Positions 1 to 5,593 of a stretch of 5,599 nucleotides of DNA are shown here, piece by piece. A program made the position numbers and the translations under genes. The notes below the pieces were generated by a model. That model did not search any database. It was not told the DNA's origin and worked only from the letters and a program-made list of their open reading frames with translations. Source of the stretch: Actinomycetota bacterium (GTDB lineage: Bacteria; Actinomycetota; Actinomycetes; Nanopelagicales; Nanopelagicaceae); contig CANKXJ010000055.1 of assembly GCA_947487595.1 (NCBI GenBank), positions 1-5,599 of the forward strand, written 5' to 3'. Position 1 is the first letter of the stretch. The number at the start of each line of letters is the position of its first letter.

Positions 1-22
1 ACGTGTAGTGCAAGAGGTAAGG

Positions 23-55
23 ATGTATGACAAAACACATACCACTTACAACTAG
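23..55 (+). other. Possible 10-codon leader ORF ending in the SD of the binding-protein gene
   Basis: ATG23 opens a frame encoding MYDKTHTTYN and ending at TAG 53-55. The stop shares two bases with the AGGAGG at 54-59 that precedes GTG66. An AGAGG at 13-17 lies 5 nt upstream of ATG23. A ribosome ending here would sit over the Shine-Dalgarno of the main gene, which could couple or block its translation. The ORF is very short and may be a coincidence of the overlapping ATG27 frame. Its existence is seen directly; its use is inferred. Confidence 0.25.
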
Positions 56-59
56 GAGG
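54..59 (+). promoter_or_regulatory. Shine-Dalgarno AGGAGG for GTG66 start
   Basis: A consensus AGGAGG lies 6 nt before GTG66, ideal spacing. If translation instead started at ATG27, these six bases would be two AGG Arg codons in tandem, whereas the other Arg codons of the gene are mostly CGT/CGC. That supports a ribosome-binding role over a coding role. A second, weaker AGAGG at 13-17 serves ATG23 or ATG27. Confidence 0.65.
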
Positions 60-65
60 AACGCA

Positions 66-1196
66 GTGAAGTTTTCAAAACTAACTAGCGGATCAGTAGC
101 TGCAGCACTTGTTGTTGCACTAGCGATCCCAGTGATTCAAAGCTCACCAGCTAATGCAGCTCGTGACTTCTCTAAGGTAACAAGTGCTGGTCAAGCTGGC
201 GGTATTGCCGGACTTGAAGCAGAGTGCCGTAAAGAAGGACAACTCAATGTAATCGCTTTGCCTCTTTACTGGGCAAACTATGGCGACATGATTGATGGCT
301 TCAAGAAGAAGTACGGAGTCAAGATCGATGAGGCAAACCCAGAAGGTTCATCTCAAGAAGAAATTGATGCCGCAGTTACAAACAAGGGCACAAAGCGCTC
401 ACCAGATGTTTTTGATATTGGTTTAGCAGTTGCTGTTAAGTATCTTAACACCGGAACTTATGCCCCATACAAGGTGAGAACTTGGAGTAACCTCCAATTT
501 GCAAAGACAGTTGATCCAACTGCACAATTCACACCTAACTACACAGGAACAATGACAATTGGTTACAGTGGAACTCTTGGAACAATTACAAAGCTCGATG
601 ATCTACTAGATCCAAAGTTCAAGGGCAAGATTGCTCTTAACGGAGATCCACTAGGTTCATCGGCTGCGATGAACGGTATCTACATGATTAATAAGGCACT
701 TGGTGGAACATTTGATGATGTTTCAAAGGGTGTTGCATTCTTCAAGAAGTTAAAAGATGCAGGTAACTTCATCAACGTAAACCCAACACAGGCAACAATC
801 GCATCTGGTCAAACACCAGTTGTAATCGATAACGGCTACCTACAGGCAGGCGTTGTTAAGGAGTTTGCAAAGATTGGTAAAGTCTGGAAGATGTTCACAC
901 CTGCTTCAGTAGGTTCTACATACAACAGCGCGATTTCAGCATGGGCACCACATCCAGCATGTGCGCGTCTATGGATGGAATACACACTTGGTGAAGTCGG
1001 TGCCGATGTTTGGGCACAAGGTGGAGCAACTCCAACTCTTTGGGTGCACCTCATTAAGACCAAGCGTGCATCTGCAGCTGGCTTAGCATCAATTGGTAAG
1101 AGCAAGGTTGTTGCAGAAGCTGCAACATCAGCTCAGACCGCTGCTGCTCGTGCTTACCTAAAGACTGCATGGCCTGCAGCTGTAGGAACTAACTAA
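66..1196 (+). CDS. ABC transporter substrate-binding protein, secreted (family 1 / AfuA-PotD-like)
   Basis: This is the extracytoplasmic receptor of the importer encoded downstream. From GTG66 it has 376 residues: a short basic start (MKFSK), a hydrophobic stretch at about residues 9-24, and an Ala-Asn-Ala signal-peptidase I site at 29-31, with the mature protein starting ARDFSK. The mature part reads like a two-lobed solute-binding protein of the iron/polyamine/phosphonate type: EGQLNVIALP in the first strand, WANYG...FKKKYGVKI, a DVFDIG segment, LDPKFKGKIALNGDP, and GQTPVVIDNGY in the hinge region. I cannot name the ligand. GTG66 is preferred because a perfect AGGAGG lies 6 nt upstream and gives an ordinary signal peptide. 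ATG27 (389 residues) is in frame, follows AGAGG at 9 nt, and would add a 13-residue extension ending in Arg-Arg-Asn-Ala. There is no lipobox cysteine. As first gene of the operon it is separated by only 17 nt from the permease gene. Function class is clear; start is about 60:40. Confidence 0.92.
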   Translation: MKFSKLTSGSVAAALVVALAIPVIQSSPANAARDFSKVTSAGQAGGIAGLEAECRKEGQLNVIALPLYWANYGDMIDGFKKKYGVKIDEANPEGSSQEEIDAAVTNKGTKRSPDVFDIGLAVAVKYLNTGTYAPYKVRTWSNLQFAKTVDPTAQFTPNYTGTMTIGYSGTLGTITKLDDLLDPKFKGKIALNGDPLGSSAAMNGIYMINKALGGTFDDVSKGVAFFKKLKDAGNFINVNPTQATIASGQTPVVIDNGYLQAGVVKEFAKIGKVWKMFTPASVGSTYNSAISAWAPHPACARLWMEYTLGEVGADVWAQGGATPTLWVHLIKTKRASAAGLASIGKSKVVAEAATSAQTAAARAYLKTAWPAAVGTN

Positions 1197-1213
1197 GTAG
1201 AAACGTCAATTCA

Positions 1214-2131
1214 TTGACACAGCTTCAATACAAGGGAACCGGTTCTGCCAATGGCAGGACCGGTTCTCGGTATTGGCGCAGTAAGAGCGCATACCTTGGC
1301 GCTCTTCCCTTTCTCCTATTCACTGGCATCTTCCTTCTCTATCCAACATGGAATGTTATGTCGGGTGCGTTCAAAGATAATTACGGTGTTGCAAGTACGG
1401 TTGAACTCAAGGCAGTTTTTAACTCTCCGATTGCCAGGGGTGCATTTGGAAACTCTCTTGAAATCTCAATTAAAACCGCCATCATCGGTGCGATTCTGGG
1501 TGGTCTCTTTGCTTGGGCGATCGCCTCAGGAAAACAAGGCGGCCTCTTCTACAAAATTTCAGTAGCACTCAGTAGCGTGTTGGCCCAGTTCGGTGGCGTC
1601 ATGCTTGTCTTTGCTTTTCTGGCAACATTTGGTTTTAACGGCTTAGTCTTAACTTTTGCTACACAGTTCTTACCTACAACTTTTCTTGCCGATGCTAGCT
1701 GGCTTTATAGCATGAATGGATTAGCCGTTCTCTATACCTTTTTTCAGATCCCATTGATGGTCCTTGTTTTTCTTCCTACACTGGAGAATTTACAACCACA
1801 GTGGCGTGAAGCCTCTGATGCCCTAGGTGGCAAGTACTACGAATACTGGCTGCGTGTTGGAATCCCAATTCTGACCCCATCTTTTGCAGGAGCAGCCCTT
1901 CTTCTCTTCGTTAACTCTTTTTCGGCATATGCCACTGCAAGTATCTTGATAAACCTTGCAGATTTCTTAACTCCTCTTCAGATTGCCACAGCGCTCACGA
2001 GTGAGACTGGTGGATCAAATCCGGCTGAAGCAAAAGTTTTATCATTCTTTATGGTCATTGTCGTCATCATTGCTATGACCTTGTATGCACTACTTCGACG
2101 CAACGTGAGTAAGTGGGAGCAACGTCGATGA
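1214..2131 (+). CDS. ABC transporter permease, first of two (PotB/FbpB-like)
   Basis: This 305-residue inner-membrane protein forms half of the translocation channel. Six hydrophobic segments are visible at about residues 26-46, 85-105, 117-140, 165-188, 222-247 and 275-295. The cytoplasmic EAA loop that docks on the ATPase is at about 197-223, with WREASDALGG and the following ...GIPILTP. TTG1214 is the only usable start: an in-frame stop lies at 1190-1192, no other start codon occurs between them, and the next in-frame ATG (codon 49) is already past the first helix. TTG1214 has no recognisable Shine-Dalgarno, so initiation may depend on ribosomes ending at the binding-protein gene 17 nt upstream. 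The N-terminal cytoplasmic tail (residues 5-21, with a TGS...RTGS echo) is encoded by a large palindrome described separately. The gene overlaps the second permease by 4 nt (ATGA). Confidence 0.93.
   Translation: MTQLQYKGTGSANGRTGSRYWRSKSAYLGALPFLLFTGIFLLYPTWNVMSGAFKDNYGVASTVELKAVFNSPIARGAFGNSLEISIKTAIIGAILGGLFAWAIASGKQGGLFYKISVALSSVLAQFGGVMLVFAFLATFGFNGLVLTFATQFLPTTFLADASWLYSMNGLAVLYTFFQIPLMVLVFLPTLENLQPQWREASDALGGKYYEYWLRVGIPILTPSFAGAALLLFVNSFSAYATASILINLADFLTPLQIATALTSETGGSNPAEAKVLSFFMVIVVIIAMTLYALLRRNVSKWEQRR
1225..1276 (+). repeat. Large palindrome / stem-loop inside the 5' end of the permease gene
   Basis: The inner stem pairs 1234-1249 with 1253-1268 around the 3-nt loop AAT: 16 pairs, of which 14 are Watson-Crick and two are G-U (1235:1267 and 1244:1258). 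After an asymmetric internal loop (AA at 1232-1233 against G at 1269) the stem resumes with CAATAC at 1226-1231 pairing with GTATTG at 1270-1275, plus a possible U-G at 1225:1276. Each arm also carries its own ACCGGT core, so the DNA could extrude as a cruciform. It covers codons 4-21 of the permease, before the first membrane helix. No T-run follows, so it is not a standard intrinsic terminator. It could be an mRNA-stability or processing element setting a high binding-protein to permease ratio, as the REP between malE and malF does in E. coli, or an inserted palindromic repeat. Confidence 0.8.
1283..1306 (+). repeat. Second stem-loop downstream of the large palindrome
   Basis: AAGAGCGC at 1283-1290 is perfectly complementary to GCGCTCTT at 1299-1306, with an 8-nt loop. 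It starts 7 nt after the large stem-loop ends and is followed by the pyrimidine-rich stretch CCCTTTCTCC. A TTGGCGC direct repeat (1273-1279 and 1296-1302) overlaps it and offers alternative pairings. The stem lies in the coding region for permease residues 24-31. Alone it could be chance; next to the larger hairpin it may belong to the same RNA element. Confidence 0.4.
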
Positions 2132-2922
2132 AACAGAGAATGGGTGTGAAAATCTGGCGCTGGTCAATCATCACAGTTGTCGGCTTTTATCTTTTAGTTC
2201 CCCTCTATGCGATGTTTGATTTTTCAACCAAGCCTTATGGATTTGAGGATTCCGGCCGCACATTGCGAGCATGGAAAGTAATTGGAACTCAGGAGGCTCT
2301 CTTTGAAGCTGTGACACGCTCACTCATCACCGCACTTATCGTCATGGCGATAATCCTGTTCCTAGTTGTACCAACAGCGATTTGGGTGCAGTTGAAGTTA
2401 CCTCTACTTCGCCGCCCATTTGAACTTCTTTGTCTTATTCCCCTAGCTATTCCTGCCATCGTTATCGTTGTAGGTATCGCGCCGCTATACCGATGGATTT
2501 CTATAAATCTGAGTGAATCTCCCATCACTCTGGCTGGTGTGTATTCCATGCTTATCCTCCCCTACACATATCGCTCGCTCTCAGCAGCCCTTGATGCCGT
2601 TGATATTCACACCTTGGCCGAAGCTGCAACTACTTTGGGGGCCAGTATTTCGCGAGTGATCTTTGGAATCATTATGCCAACCATTAAAACTGGAATCATC
2701 AATGGTTCATTCATTGCAATCGCCCTTGTACTTGGCGAATTCACGATTTCAAACATCCTAAATTTCAAGACTTTCCAAGTTGTCATCGCTCAAATCGGAC
2801 GTACGGATGGACAAGTGGCGGTTGCGGTCTCTGTTGCCTCTTTGCTATTTGTTCTCGTGCTTCTTTTACTCATCCCAAATAAAAAACGTCAAGGGGCTGT
2901 TCTTGATGTTGACATCGCCTAA
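2128..2922 (+). CDS. ABC transporter permease, second of two (PotC/FbpB-like)
   Basis: This 264-residue membrane protein is the partner permease. Hydrophobic segments are visible at about residues 9-29, 63-87, 97-120, 133-155, 183-208 and 228-249. The EAA coupling loop is at about 162-189, with LAEAATTLGAS followed by ...IIMPTIKTG. Length and order of segments fit the short second permease of PotABCD-type importers. The start is ATG2128, whose last two bases form the TGA stop of the upstream permease (ATGA overlap), with GGGAG at 2115-2119 placed 8 nt upstream; this indicates translational coupling and equal dosage of the two subunits. An in-frame GTG at 2113 would add five residues but overlaps that Shine-Dalgarno, so I reject it. 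The gene ends in tandem stops, TAA TAG. Confidence 0.93.
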   Translation: MKQRMGVKIWRWSIITVVGFYLLVPLYAMFDFSTKPYGFEDSGRTLRAWKVIGTQEALFEAVTRSLITALIVMAIILFLVVPTAIWVQLKLPLLRRPFELLCLIPLAIPAIVIVVGIAPLYRWISINLSESPITLAGVYSMLILPYTYRSLSAALDAVDIHTLAEAATTLGASISRVIFGIIMPTIKTGIINGSFIAIALVLGEFTISNILNFKTFQVVIAQIGRTDGQVAVAVSVASLLFVLVLLLLIPNKKRQGAVLDVDIA

Positions 2923-2927
2923 TAGAG

Positions 2928-2933
2928 AAGGAG
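2928..2933 (+). promoter_or_regulatory. Shine-Dalgarno AAGGAG for the TTG start of the ATPase gene
   Basis: AAGGAG (within AGAAGGAG) lies 7 nt upstream of TTG2941 in the 18-nt gap after the second permease. It is the only plausible ribosome site there and fixes TTG as the start. The gene therefore initiates independently, unlike the coupled genes on either side. Confidence 0.75.
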
Positions 2934-2940
2934 ACATACG

Positions 2941-3990
2941 TTGAGCTCATCGACATATGTACAACTAGTTGACCTCGCCAAGTACTTTGGAAAGGTCAAG
3001 GCACTTGATGGTCTGAGTCTGGACATCGCACAAGGTGAACTTGTCGCACTTCTTGGTCCATCTGGCTGCGGCAAGACAACAGCGCTTCGAGCATTGGCTG
3101 GCTTGCAAGAGTTAGATCGTGGTCAACTCATGGTTGATGGAAAAGATGTAACTTTTCAAAGTGCAAGCAAGCGCGGAATGGGAATGGTTTTCCAGGCCTA
3201 CTCTCTCTTTCCACATATGACTGCACGCGAAAATGTTGAGTATGGTTTAAAACTACGGACCCATAAGGTTTCAAGCCAAAAACGTAAGGAACGCTCGGCC
3301 GAACTTTTAGATTTAGTCGGTTTATCAAGCCACGCAAACCACTATCCGTATCAGCTCTCTGGTGGACAGCAACAGCGCATTGCCCTGGCCCGCGCCCTTG
3401 CGATCTCACCAAAGGTATTACTGCTAGATGAGCCACTCTCAGCCCTTGATGCCAAGGTTCGCACCCAGCTGCGTGAAGAGATCCGACGCATTCAGGTGGA
3501 GCTTGGTACTACCACTCTCTTTGTTACTCACGATCAGGAAGAAGCTTTGAGTATCGCTGATCGCGTGGGAGTTATGCGCAACGGCCAACTAGAACAAATC
3601 GCGGCCCCATCAGAGCTCTATGACCGCCCTAAGACATCATTTGTTGCTGAGTTCGTTGGATTAACCAATCCAATCTCTGGCAAGGTCTCCGGCGGCTCAA
3701 TTGAAGTTCTAGGAAGCGTAGTTAAAACTCTTCCAGGCTCTGTAACTTCTGGAACAGGAATTGCTCTCGTTCGCCCAGAGAGCCTTGATGTTGTTGCCAG
3801 CAAATCCGGCAATGCAACTGTTGCAGCGGCAAGCTTTCTTGGAGCATCATGCCGCTTAAACATCACCATGAATGATGGAACTAAAATTACTGCCCAGCTT
3901 CTAAGCTCTGATGCTGCTGGCATCGGAGCAGGTGCAACTGTCTCAGTATCACTTCTAGATATGCCGCTATTCGTCAAGGCTGCTGGATGA
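2941..3990 (+). CDS. ABC transporter ATP-binding protein (PotA/FbpC/UgpC type)
   Basis: This 349-residue ATPase energises the importer from the cytoplasmic side. All hallmark motifs are present: Walker A GPSGCGKT at 39-46, Q-loop Gln85 (VFQAYSLFP), signature LSGGQQQR at 139-146, Walker B VLLLDEP at 159-165, D-loop SALD at 167-170 and switch His197 in VTHDQ. The nucleotide-binding domain ends near residue 240 (FVAEFVG) and is followed by a C-terminal TOBE-like region of about 105 residues that includes VRPESL at 277-282. This architecture is typical of the sugar, polyamine and iron importers of the MalK/PotA class, where the TOBE part can bind regulators or ligand. The C-terminal region is not diagnostic for substrate here. 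The start is TTG2941 behind a strong Shine-Dalgarno. The stop overlaps the start of the enolase-type gene by 4 nt (ATGA). Confidence 0.96.
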   Translation: MSSSTYVQLVDLAKYFGKVKALDGLSLDIAQGELVALLGPSGCGKTTALRALAGLQELDRGQLMVDGKDVTFQSASKRGMGMVFQAYSLFPHMTARENVEYGLKLRTHKVSSQKRKERSAELLDLVGLSSHANHYPYQLSGGQQQRIALARALAISPKVLLLDEPLSALDAKVRTQLREEIRRIQVELGTTTLFVTHDQEEALSIADRVGVMRNGQLEQIAAPSELYDRPKTSFVAEFVGLTNPISGKVSGGSIEVLGSVVKTLPGSVTSGTGIALVRPESLDVVASKSGNATVAAASFLGASCRLNITMNDGTKITAQLLSSDAAGIGAGATVSVSLLDMPLFVKAAG

Positions 3991-5096
3991 TCTTTGGTTC
4001 AATTGCAAAGCTAGAAACATTTACTGATGAGTTCGTTTGCTTTGTTAAGCTAACAACATCTGATGGTCACATCGGATGGGGACAAACATCTAACTATCAT
4101 TCAGATATCACTGCGCAGGTTTTTCATCGCCAAGTAGCTCCATGGGTATTAGGTAAAGATGCATCAGATATTGGAGCACTTGTTACTCTGGTTGAAGCCC
4201 GTGAACATAAATTTCCAGGAAGCTACCGAGCTCGTGCCAATGCCGGTTTAGATACCGCCCTGTGGGATTTGCGCGGAAAGGTTGAAGGCAAACCAGTTGT
4301 CGAACTTCTTGGTGGAAGCGCAAAGAAGCTGCGCACCTATGCATCTTCCATGCGCCGTGACATCACGCCAAAGGATGAAGCAGAGCGCTTAGTAAAGCTA
4401 CGTGATGAGTTTGGCTTTGATGCATTCAAATGGCGCGTTGGTGCAGAGTGCGGAAATGATATTGATGAGTGGCCCGGCCGCACAGAGGAAGTCGTCCCAG
4501 TTGTTGCACGCGCCCTTGGTGATGGAATATCTAAATTAGTAGATGGCAACAGTGGTTTTTCACCTAAGCGCGCAATTGAAGTTGGCGCACTACTTGAATC
4601 AGAGGGTATTAGTCACTTTGAAGAGCCATGCAAATACTGGGAGCTTGAGGAAACTAAGCAAGTTACTGATGCATTAAAGATTGATGTAACTGGCGGTGAA
4701 CAGGATTGGGATCTTGTCACCTGGAAGCGCATGATAGATATGCGTGCTGTTGATGTCTTGCAGCCAGACATTATGTATATGGGTGGAATCTGGAGAACGT
4801 TAAAAGTTGTAGAGATGGCTAAGAAGGCTGGTATGCCAATCACGCCTCATAGCGCCAATCTTTCACTTGTAACTATCGCCACCATGCATCTACTAGGTGC
4901 TATTCCCAATCCAGGAAAGTATTTAGAGTTTTCTATTGAAGGCTTTGAGTATTACCCATGGCAAAAAGATCTCTTTCTAGGAAATCCCTTTGCAATTGAA
5001 GGTGGGAAAGTACAGATTCCACAGGGTCCAGGCTGGGGTGTTGAGATTAATCCAGCATGGTTAGCAAAAGCTAAGTATCAAGTTTCAGAGATTTAA
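3987..5096 (+). CDS. Enolase-superfamily enzyme, mandelate racemase/muconate lactonizing type (probable acid-sugar dehydratase or cycloisomerase)
   Basis: This 369-residue cytoplasmic enzyme belongs to the family that abstracts the proton alpha to a carboxylate bound to Mg2+. The N-terminal capping domain covers about residues 1-115 (ETF...FVKLTTSDGHIGWGQ; AGLDTALWDLRGKVEGKPVVELLGG), and the barrel follows. Visible catalytic positions are K148 and R150 (FKWRVG), metal ligands D186 (VDGNSG), E212 (FEEP) and E238 (GGEQ), the dyad D261 (QPDIMYMGG) and H288 (TPHSAN), and E314 (YLEFSIE), matching the mandelate racemase plan. The second Lys of the usual KxK is Arg here, so His288-Asp261 may be the main base; a dehydratase or cycloisomerase is more likely than a two-base racemase. 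The start is ATG3987 in an ATGA overlap with the ATPase stop, implying coupled translation and action on the imported ligand. The exact substrate cannot be read from the sequence. Confidence 0.92.
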   Translation: MIFGSIAKLETFTDEFVCFVKLTTSDGHIGWGQTSNYHSDITAQVFHRQVAPWVLGKDASDIGALVTLVEAREHKFPGSYRARANAGLDTALWDLRGKVEGKPVVELLGGSAKKLRTYASSMRRDITPKDEAERLVKLRDEFGFDAFKWRVGAECGNDIDEWPGRTEEVVPVVARALGDGISKLVDGNSGFSPKRAIEVGALLESEGISHFEEPCKYWELEETKQVTDALKIDVTGGEQDWDLVTWKRMIDMRAVDVLQPDIMYMGGIWRTLKVVEMAKKAGMPITPHSANLSLVTIATMHLLGAIPNPGKYLEFSIEGFEYYPWQKDLFLGNPFAIEGGKVQIPQGPGWGVEINPAWLAKAKYQVSEI

Positions 5097-5593
5097 GCTT
5101 TAATCGTTTTTCTAATCATTTGCTGATAAAACTTTCCGGGCTGACGCGTGCTTGGTTGTGGTCCACCCACTTCAACAAAGCCTAGTTTTTCATAGGCCGA
5201 GATTGCTAACTCATTATCTGTCCACACACCAAGGCCTTGAATGAGCCAATCTCGTGATGCTGCTTGCTTATCTAAGAATTCAAACATGGCCCGCATCAGG
5301 CCCACTCCACGAAAATCAGGCCCACTCCAACACCCGCCAATCCAGCATGTGGCACCAAAATCACCTTCAAGATTTTCCACATACATCATGGCTCCATCAA
5401 CACCATCTACTGCAGCAATTATGTGGGTTTGCTTTGCAAAATCTAATCGCCATTGTTGTTCATCGAGCGAGCTTTCTTTCTCATAAGTACCACCAAATGC
5501 ATGTGGACTATCAATGAGTGCTTTTAAGCGAATATCTCGCAGCCTGGCCCATTCATTAGCGTGTAGTTCAACGCATGTGATGGTGTGAGGCAT
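5093..5593 (-). CDS. GNAT-family N-acetyltransferase
   Basis: This 166-residue protein has the GNAT layout: an N-terminal helix pair typical of the family (NEWARLRDIRLKALIDSPHAFGGTYEKE, residues 13-40), strands around 57-72 and 81-89, the acetyl-CoA loop at 91-101 (GPDFRGVGLMR), and a C-terminal motif with N127 ELAISAYEKLGF (139), including the usual Tyr134. In the R/Q-x-x-G-x-G/A loop the last position is Met100. It would transfer acetyl from acetyl-CoA to an amine; the acceptor is unknown. Start ATG (5593-5591) fits the family length, but only 6 nt upstream are visible and the frame stays open there, so a further-upstream start is possible. The gene converges on the operon and shares a TTAA with the enolase-type stop. 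No functional link to the transporter is evident. Confidence 0.88.
   Translation of the reverse strand: MPHTITCVELHANEWARLRDIRLKALIDSPHAFGGTYEKESSLDEQQWRLDFAKQTHIIAAVDGVDGAMMYVENLEGDFGATCWIGGCWSGPDFRGVGLMRAMFEFLDKQAASRDWLIQGLGVWTDNELAISAYEKLGFVEVGGPQPSTRQPGKFYQQMIRKTIKA
5295..5329. repeat. 15-bp direct repeat, two copies 20 bp apart, in the GNAT acetyl-CoA loop
   Basis: ATCAGGCCCACTCCA occurs at 5295-5309 and again at 5315-5329, perfectly matched. The 20-bp offset is not a multiple of three, so on the - strand the copies are read in different frames: one gives WSGPD and the other GVGLM. Together they encode the pyrophosphate-binding loop of the acetyltransferase. Confidence 0.85.

Noticed and set aside
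27..65. Twin-arginine (Tat) signal peptide in the long form of the binding protein
   Set aside because: The Arg-Arg pair is encoded by the AGGAGG Shine-Dalgarno of GTG66, and the following residues (Asn-Ala-Val-Lys) fit the Tat consensus only loosely; kept as an open alternative in the findings.
1214..1219. TTGACA, a perfect -35 hexamer, as part of an internal promoter for the permease
   Set aside because: No -10-like hexamer occurs 16-18 nt downstream (the sequence there is the G+C-rich palindrome arm), and the six bases are the start codon plus Thr codon of the permease.
1251..1565. 104-codon ORF on the + strand starting at ATG1251
   Set aside because: It lies fully inside the permease gene in another frame, has no Shine-Dalgarno, and its protein shows no recognisable family, whereas the permease frame has helices and an EAA loop.
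2113..2127. GTG2113 as the start of the second permease
   Set aside because: It overlaps the GGGAG that serves ATG2128 and breaks the standard ATGA coupling; ATG2128 is better supported.
3618..3977. 119-codon - strand ORF opposite the ATPase C-terminus, and the other - strand ORFs at 836-1105, 2289-2549, 3128-3436, 4337-4549 and 4613-4843
   Set aside because: All lie opposite strongly supported genes and show no family motifs; they are antisense shadows.
5089..5130. Possible intrinsic terminator around AAGCTT and the T-run at 5106-5110
   Set aside because: Only a short A/T-rich pairing and a 4-bp ATCA/TGAT stem can be formed; there is no G+C-rich stem before a T-run in either direction.
5241..5517. 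Two + strand ORFs of 81 and 87 codons opposite the GNAT gene
   Set aside because: The - strand frame has clear GNAT motifs and a convergent stop; the + strand translations show no family features.
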